NCBI RefSeq assembly: GCF_001735805.1
Contig: NZ_CP017248.1
Span: 682,001 to 746,000 of the forward strand
Source of the DNA: Streptomyces fodineus
Lineage (GTDB): Bacteria; Actinomycetota; Actinomycetes; Streptomycetales; Streptomycetaceae
Direction: 5' to 3'
Length of the DNA: 64,000 nucleotides
Position 1 is the first letter of the stretch; every line of letters begins with the position of its first letter. Shown here piece after piece: positions 58,837 to 64,000 of this stretch. The notes beneath the pieces are model-generated. The model searched no databases. It had not been told where the DNA came from and saw only the letters and a program-made list of their open reading frames with translations. The position numbers and the translations under genes are program-made.

Positions 58837-61347
58837 ATGGCTGGAAGCGGTGGCGAGCATCGGGTCCGTACGCGGGCCCGGCTCGCCGCGCTGCTGGCCG
58901 ACACCTCGACCGGCGCGCTCGGTGCGGCCGGCGGCCGGGTGGCGGGCGTGTATCTGCGGTCCGGCACCCCCGGCCTGCTGCGCCTCGCGGTGCTGGCGGG
59001 GCTGCCCGGTCCGCTGTTCCGGCCCTGGTGGCGGCTGCATGTCGACCGCCCCTTCCCCGTCGCCGACGCCTACCGCCTCGGCATACCGGTGGTGCTGGCG
59101 AACGCCGCCGAGACGGTACGCCGGTATCCGCAGTTCGCGGCGGGCCTGCCCTTCCCGTTCGGGTCGGTGCACGTGCCGGTGCCGGGCGGCAGCGAGCCGC
59201 TGGGGGTGCTGACGGTGCTGCGCCCGGCGGTGTCGGACACCGTGGACGAGCTGCTGGACCGGGAGCTGCTGACCAGGCTGGCCGAAGGGCTGGGCGCCGA
59301 GCTGCTCGCGCTCGCCGACGGCGACCCCGGCGCGGTCCTCTGGGACGGCGAGCCGCTGTGCATACGGCCACCCGCGCGCCGGCCCGCGCGGGCCGCCGTG
59401 GCGTGGTTCGGCTGGGACCCCGTGACCTGCGAGGTGCGCGCGGACGACCGGCTGTACACCCTGCTCGGGCTGGGCCCCGGCGGCTTCGACGGGACGGACA
59501 CGGCGCTCGCGGAAGCCGTGGCCCCCTACGAGGCACACCTGATCCTGGCCGCGCTGCGCGCCACCGCCGCCGGCAAGCCGCCGTCGGCGCCGCTGCGCCT
59601 GCGGGCGCGGGACGGCACACCGCGGCAACTGGACATGTGGCCGGCCGCCGAGGACCGGGGCGGCGAGTGGGTCGTCGGGGTGGTGTTCGATCCGGGTCCC
59701 TCCGCCTCCGCCGACGGCGCGGCCGATCTGCTGCCGCAGGGCGTGCTCTGCCTGGACCGGCTGGGGCTGATCGTGTACGTCAACGAGGCGGCGGCCCGGC
59801 TCACCGGCCGGGAGCGGGAGCGGCTGCTCGGGCGTCCGCTGTGGGAGGCGCTGCCGTGGCTGACGGGGCCGTCGTACGACGACCATCTGCGCGGCGCCCT
59901 GCTGGCCCCGGATCCGGTGCACTTCCATGTGCGCCGGCCGGCCGGCGAGCGGGTCGAGCCCGGTGCGGGCGACTGGCTCGCCGTGTCGGTGCATCCCGGC
60001 GAGGACCTGCTGACCTGCACACTCGTCCCGGCCAGCCGCGTGGACACGCCGGTCGAGCCGGTCGTGGAGGCGCACGTCGTGGAGGACACGGCGGCGGCCG
60101 GTCAGTCGCTGGCGCCCGTGTACCGGCCGATCGCCCTGGCGATCGCGCTGACGGACGCGGTGACCGCCGAGCAGGTGTCGGCGGTGGTGGTGCGGGAACT
60201 GCTGCCCGCGTTCGGCGGCCGGCGCCTCGCCATCTATCTGCTCCAGGAGCGGCATCTGTATCTCGCCTGGGAGACCGGCTTCCCGCAGGGGTTCCTGGGC
60301 CCGTTCGAGGGGGTCGGCCTCGATGCGCACCTGCCCGGTGTGGAGTGCCTGACGACCGGCCGGCCGCTGTTCTTCGAGTCGATGCAGCAGATGGCGGCCG
60401 CGTATCCGGGCATGCCGCTGGACGCCGACGAGGGCGCGCGGGCCTTCCTGCCGCTGATCGCCTCCGGCCGGCCGGTCGGCTCGTGCATCCTCGGCTTCGA
60501 CGGCTCGCGCGGATTCAGTACCGAGGAGCGGACCGTCCTCACCGCGCTCGCCGGGCTGATCGCGCACGCCATGGAGCGGGCGCGGCGCTACGACAGCGAG
60601 GCGGCGCTCGCCCGCGGCCTGCAGCAGGCGCTGCTGCCCCGCCGGCTGTCGGCGCATCCGCAGGTGGAGACCGCGGGCCGGTATCTGCCGGGCACCCAGG
60701 GCATGGACGTGGGCGGTGACTGGTACGACGTGGTCGAGGCGGGGGACGGGCTGGCGCTGGTGATCGGTGATGTGCAGGGGCACGGGGTGCAGGCTGCGGC
60801 CACCATGGGGCAGCTGCGCAGCGCCGTGCGGGCGTTCGCGCTGGGCGACCGGCCGCCCGACGAGGTGATGAGCGGCACCAACCACCTGCTGATCGACCTC
60901 GACCCCGGTCAGTTCGCCAGCTGCTGCTATCTGCGGCTGGACCCCACGACAGGGCGTGCCCGGGTCGCCCGGGCGGGGCATCCGCCGCCGCTGCTGCGCT
61001 GCCCCGAGGGGCGGACCCGGCTGCTGGACGTCCCCGGCGGTGTCGTCCTCGGGGTGGATCCGCAGGCCCGGTACCCGGTGGCCGAGCTGCTGCTGGAGCC
61101 GGACGCGATCCTCGCCCTGTACACGGACGGGCTGGTGGAGCGGCCGGGCGCGGACATCGACGACGGTATCGAGGCCCTGCGGCTGGCGCTCGCCAGGGCC
61201 GGGGCCGCCGCCGGGCGCCGGGGCGGGCGGTCGCTGGCCGGGGTCGCGGACCGGCTCACGGCCACCGCCCGGCATGCCACCGACCGCCCCGACGACGTGG
61301 CGCTGCTGCTCGCCGCCCGCCGCTCGACCCCGGTACGCCACCCGTGA
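58837..61347 (+). CDS. Multidomain SpoIIE-family phosphatase with GAF and PAS sensors
   Basis: An 836-residue soluble sensor phosphatase. Order: N-terminal GAF-like domain (about 10-160), a PAS-like domain (175-290), a second PAS (305-410, GVLCLDRLGLIVYVNEAAARLTGRERERLLG), a GAF domain (430-585) and the SpoIIE phosphatase (600-830) with QALLPRRLSAHPQVE, GGDWYDVVEAGDGLALVIGDVQGHG, RAGHPPPLL, LYTDGLVERPG and DDVALLLAAR. No membrane helices. ATG at 58837 follows GAGGTAGGGG; the in-frame GTG at 58798 is less likely. Predicted to activate an alternative sigma factor by dephosphorylating an anti-anti-sigma factor. A second, related gene follows 83 bases later. Confidence 0.9.
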   Translation: MAGSGGEHRVRTRARLAALLADTSTGALGAAGGRVAGVYLRSGTPGLLRLAVLAGLPGPLFRPWWRLHVDRPFPVADAYRLGIPVVLANAAETVRRYPQFAAGLPFPFGSVHVPVPGGSEPLGVLTVLRPAVSDTVDELLDRELLTRLAEGLGAELLALADGDPGAVLWDGEPLCIRPPARRPARAAVAWFGWDPVTCEVRADDRLYTLLGLGPGGFDGTDTALAEAVAPYEAHLILAALRATAAGKPPSAPLRLRARDGTPRQLDMWPAAEDRGGEWVVGVVFDPGPSASADGAADLLPQGVLCLDRLGLIVYVNEAAARLTGRERERLLGRPLWEALPWLTGPSYDDHLRGALLAPDPVHFHVRRPAGERVEPGAGDWLAVSVHPGEDLLTCTLVPASRVDTPVEPVVEAHVVEDTAAAGQSLAPVYRPIALAIALTDAVTAEQVSAVVVRELLPAFGGRRLAIYLLQERHLYLAWETGFPQGFLGPFEGVGLDAHLPGVECLTTGRPLFFESMQQMAAAYPGMPLDADEGARAFLPLIASGRPVGSCILGFDGSRGFSTEERTVLTALAGLIAHAMERARRYDSEAALARGLQQALLPRRLSAHPQVETAGRYLPGTQGMDVGGDWYDVVEAGDGLALVIGDVQGHGVQAAATMGQLRSAVRAFALGDRPPDEVMSGTNHLLIDLDPGQFASCCYLRLDPTTGRARVARAGHPPPLLRCPEGRTRLLDVPGGVVLGVDPQARYPVAELLLEPDAILALYTDGLVERPGADIDDGIEALRLALARAGAAAGRRGGRSLAGVADRLTATARHATDRPDDVALLLAARRSTPVRHP

Positions 61348-61430
61348 CCGGGCCGCGCCGCTCCGATCGGGGGCCGTCACCTCGCACGACGGTCTCGCCG
61401 GACGGGGCCGGGCAGTGTAGACATGGGCAC

Positions 61431-64000
61431 ATGGTGCGACTGCCCGGCCGGCCTGGGACCCGGCCGCCCCGACCTTTCGGGCCCCCGCGTGCCGCGCAGG
61501 GCCCACGACCGCAGGGCTCGGGCACGAACGGCGGCAGGCCCGGGGTGCTGCGGTCGGCGGTGACCGGGCGCAGCGTCGCCGGACAGGTGTTCATCCTGCA
61601 AGTGGTGATCGTGCTGCTGCTGATCGTCGCCGCGGTGGTGGCGCAGGTGCTGCAGGTGCGGCACGACACGGACCGGGAGGCCGAGAACCGTTCCCTGGCC
61701 GTCGCCGAGACGTTCGCTCACTCGCCCGGCATCGCCGCCGCGCTGCGCTTGCCCGACCCCACCGCCGTGTTGCAGCCGCGTGCGGAGGCGGCCCGCAAGG
61801 CGACCGGCGTGGACTTCATCGTCGTGATGAACACCGACGGCATCCGCTATACGCACCCCAATCCCGACCGCATCGGCAAGAAGTTCGTCGGCACGATCGC
61901 CCCGGCGGTGGCCGGGGGCACGGTCACCGAGCACGTCAGCGGCACGATAGGGCCGCTGGTGCAGGTCGTGGTGCCGGTGCAGGACGCGGGCGGCAAGGTG
62001 GTGGGCCTGGTGTCCGCCGGGATCACCACGACGCACGTGGGCGGGGCCGCCGCCCAGCAGCTGCCGCTGCTGCTCGCGGCGGCAGCGGTGGCGCTCGCGC
62101 TGGCCACCGCGGGCACGGCCCTGGTCAGCAGACGGCTGCTGCGCCAGACGCACGGCCTCGGACCGTACGAGATGACCCGCATGTACGAGCACCACGACGC
62201 GGTGCTGCACGCGGTCCGGGAGGGTGTGCTGATCGTCGGCGACGGCGGCCGGCTGCTGCTGGCCAACGACGAGGCGCACCGGCTGCTGGACCTGCCCGAG
62301 GACGCCGAGCAGCGCACCGTGCTGGAGCTGGGCCTGGACGACGAGACGGCGGCACTGCTGGCCTCGGGCCGGGTGGCGACGGACGAGGTGCACCTGGTCG
62401 GGGACCGGCTGGTGGCGATCAACCAGCGCCCCACCGATCTGCGCGGCGGCCCGGCCGGCAGCGTCACCACGCTGCGCGACTCCACCGAGCTGCGCGCCCT
62501 GTCCGGCCGTGCGGAGGTGGCGCGCGAGCGGCTGAACATGCTGTACGACGCAGGGGTGGGCATCGGCACCAGCCTGGACGTGAGCCGTACCGCGGAGGAA
62601 CTGGCGAAACTCGTGGTGCCCCGGTTCGCGGACTTCGCGACCGTGGACCTGTTCGACGCGGTCCTGCACGGCGAGGAGCCGAGGCCGGGCACCGCGCTGC
62701 GCCGCGCCGCCTGCGCCGGCACCCGCGAGGACTGCCCGCTGTACCCGGTGGGCGAGCGGATCCGGTTCGTGGCGACCTCGCCGCAGGCGCGCAGCCTGAC
62801 CACCGGGCAGTCGGTGCTGGTGCCCCGGCTGCGTGACGCGCCCGGCTGGCGCGCGCAGGACCTGGAGCGCACCGACCAGGTCCTGGCGTTCGGCATCCAT
62901 TCGCTGATCACCGTGCCGCTGAGGGCGGGCAGCCTGGTGCTGGGGGTGGCGAACTTCTGGCGTTCGGAGAAGCCGCAGCCGTTCGACGCCGAGGAGCTGA
63001 CCCTCGCCGACGAGCTGGTCGCGCGGGCGGCGGTGTCCATCGACAACGCCCGCCGGTACACGCGCGAGCACAGCATGGCGGTCACCCTGCAGCGCAGTCT
63101 GCTGCCGCGCTCGCTGCCCGAGCAGGGCGCGCTGGAGATCGCCTACCGGTATCTGCCGGCGCAGGCCGGGGTGGGCGGCGACTGGTTCGACGTGCTGCCG
63201 CTGTCCGGAGCCCGGGTGGCGCTGGTGGTGGGGGACGTGGTGGGGCACGGGCTGCATGCCGCGGCCACCATGGGCCGGCTGCGCACGGCGGTGCACAACT
63301 TCTCCGCGCTGGACCTGCCGCCCGACGAGCTCCTCGGCCTGCTGGACGAGCTGGTGGGCCGGATCGACCAGCAGGAGACCGCCGCGGACGGCGCCGCGGC
63401 GATCACCGGCGCGACCTGTCTGTACGCGGTGTACGACCCGGTGGCGCGGGTCTGCACCGTGGCCCGGGCCGGCCATCCGCCGCCCGCGCTGGTGCACTCC
63501 GACGGCCGGGTGGAGTTCCCGGAGGTGCCCGCCGGGCCGCCGCTGGGGCTGGGCGGGCTGCCGTTCGAGACGGCCGAGCTGGAGCTGGCTCAGGACAGCC
63601 GACTGGTGCTGTACACCGACGGGCTGGTGGAGGACCGCGAGCGGGACATCGACGCGGGCCTGGATATGCTGAGCGACGCCCTGCGCGGGACGCCGGGCGC
63701 CTCGCCGGAGGAGACCTGCCGCGCGGTGCTGGACCACCTGCCGGGCCGGCCGAGCGACGACGTCGCGCTGATCGTCGCCCGCACGCGGGTGCTGGGCCCC
63801 GACCGGGTCGCCGAGTGGCAGGTGCCGTCCGACCCGGCGGCGGTGTCCGAGGTGCGGGCCGCGGTGACCCGGCAGCTCGCCGACTGGAACCTGGAGGAGC
63901 TGGACTTCACGACGGAGCTGATCCTGAGCGAGCTGGTCACCAACGCCATCCGCTACGGCCGTGGCCCGATCGGCGTACGGCTGCTGCGCGACCGCACCCT
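61431..64000 (+). CDS. Membrane sensor SpoIIE-type phosphatase/HATPase, runs off the window (partial)
   Basis: The reading frame opens at ATG 61431 and is still open at base 64000 (856 codons seen). Order: basic N-terminus, membrane helix (FILQVVIVLLLIVAAVVAQVLQ), extracellular single-Cache/CitA-like domain (VDFIVVMNTDGIRYTHPNPDRIG), second helix (LLLAAAAVALALATAGTALV), PAS (GVLIVGDGGRLLLANDEAHRLLDL), GAF, SpoIIE phosphatase (LQRSLLPRSLPEQGALE, GGDWFDVLPLSGARVALVVGDVVGHG, LYTDGLVEDRE) and the start of a HATPase domain (TELILSELVTNAIRYG). Thus it senses an outside ligand and combines phosphatase and anti-sigma-kinase modules. Similar full-length architectures are known in Streptomyces. Confidence 0.9.
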   Translation, partial: MVRLPGRPGTRPPRPFGPPRAAQGPRPQGSGTNGGRPGVLRSAVTGRSVAGQVFILQVVIVLLLIVAAVVAQVLQVRHDTDREAENRSLAVAETFAHSPGIAAALRLPDPTAVLQPRAEAARKATGVDFIVVMNTDGIRYTHPNPDRIGKKFVGTIAPAVAGGTVTEHVSGTIGPLVQVVVPVQDAGGKVVGLVSAGITTTHVGGAAAQQLPLLLAAAAVALALATAGTALVSRRLLRQTHGLGPYEMTRMYEHHDAVLHAVREGVLIVGDGGRLLLANDEAHRLLDLPEDAEQRTVLELGLDDETAALLASGRVATDEVHLVGDRLVAINQRPTDLRGGPAGSVTTLRDSTELRALSGRAEVARERLNMLYDAGVGIGTSLDVSRTAEELAKLVVPRFADFATVDLFDAVLHGEEPRPGTALRRAACAGTREDCPLYPVGERIRFVATSPQARSLTTGQSVLVPRLRDAPGWRAQDLERTDQVLAFGIHSLITVPLRAGSLVLGVANFWRSEKPQPFDAEELTLADELVARAAVSIDNARRYTREHSMAVTLQRSLLPRSLPEQGALEIAYRYLPAQAGVGGDWFDVLPLSGARVALVVGDVVGHGLHAAATMGRLRTAVHNFSALDLPPDELLGLLDELVGRIDQQETAADGAAAITGATCLYAVYDPVARVCTVARAGHPPPALVHSDGRVEFPEVPAGPPLGLGGLPFETAELELAQDSRLVLYTDGLVEDRERDIDAGLDMLSDALRGTPGASPEETCRAVLDHLPGRPSDDVALIVARTRVLGPDRVAEWQVPSDPAAVSEVRAAVTRQLADWNLEELDFTTELILSELVTNAIRYGRGPIGVRLLRDRT

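Noticed and set aside
61377..63737. 786-codon minus-strand frame opposite the last sensor gene
   Set aside because: The plus-strand frame has membrane helices, Cache, PAS, GAF and SpoIIE motifs in order and remains open to the window end; the minus frame is low-complexity Arg/Gln/His.

Overview
The window is high-GC (roughly 72%) actinobacterial DNA. Third codon positions are almost all G/C, many genes start at GTG or TTG, and ATGA/GTGA stop-start overlaps are frequent. MmyB-type and DUF5753 regulators, Methyltransf_19 (DUF574) methyltransferases, SpoIIE phosphatases, a LAxTG sortase signal and many Sec-secreted carbohydrate enzymes point to a Streptomyces chromosome. No tRNA, rRNA, CRISPR array, prophage or insertion sequence was recognised.

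Layout. 1-9403: tail of an AraC-type regulator, a secreted GH55-like beta-helix protein with a discoidin domain, an FAD oxidoreductase, an inositol-monophosphatase-like protein with altered metal ligands, a secreted propeller/ricin-type protein, a flavin monooxygenase, a small L7/L12-C-domain protein with a CxxC pair of pairs, and a Ppx/GppA-type protein. 9551-14515: a five-gene translationally coupled operon for an ABC importer (lipoprotein, two permeases, ATPase) with a benzoylformate-decarboxylase-type ThDP enzyme inserted between permease and ATPase. 14565-18435: secreted BNR-type protein and a CelD/GNAT-like acetyltransferase. 18716-21448: MmyB-type regulator divergent from two short-chain dehydrogenases, the second with a probable frameshift at a C5 tract.

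21606-27042: a polysaccharide-degradation block (GH31, GH18 chitinase with CBM5/12, PL7 alginate lyase, small secreted protein). The GH18 and PL7 genes have DasR-like repeats and long perfect hairpins in their leaders. 27076-35322 onward: pyruvate carboxylase, a rhomboid-like membrane protein, a 0.75-kb gene-poor stretch, an aldo/keto reductase behind a MerR-type 19-bp-spacer promoter, a decayed iron alcohol dehydrogenase, and a nucleotidyltransferase-BON-metallophosphoesterase operon. 36311-38764: membrane SpoIIE phosphatase, a secreted protein and an SRPBCC protein.

38882-44236 is a two-armed WhiJ-like locus: XRE/DUF5753 regulator plus DUF574 methyltransferase on one strand, and HATPase protein, small ORF, GNAT and a second DUF574 methyltransferase on the other. 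44355-48502: small frameshifted ORF, an alpha/beta-hydrolase/acetoacetate-decarboxylase-like fusion lacking the usual catalytic residues in both halves, a flavodoxin-like protein and a tandem-GNAT protein. 48579-54437: wall-anchored DUF1996 protein divergent from an NlpC/P60 hydrolase, an epimerase remnant, and a ferredoxin-NADP reductase behind an iron-box-like site. 54565-64000: PadR regulator with a membrane protein, an unknown coiled-coil protein, a DUF1232 protein, a ComB-like phosphatase and two large SpoIIE-type sensor phosphatases, the last running off the end.

The strongest candidates for something undescribed are the transporter/decarboxylase operon, the L7/L12-zinc-ribbon protein, the doubly substituted hydrolase/decarboxylase fusion, and the paired-methyltransferase WhiJ-like locus.
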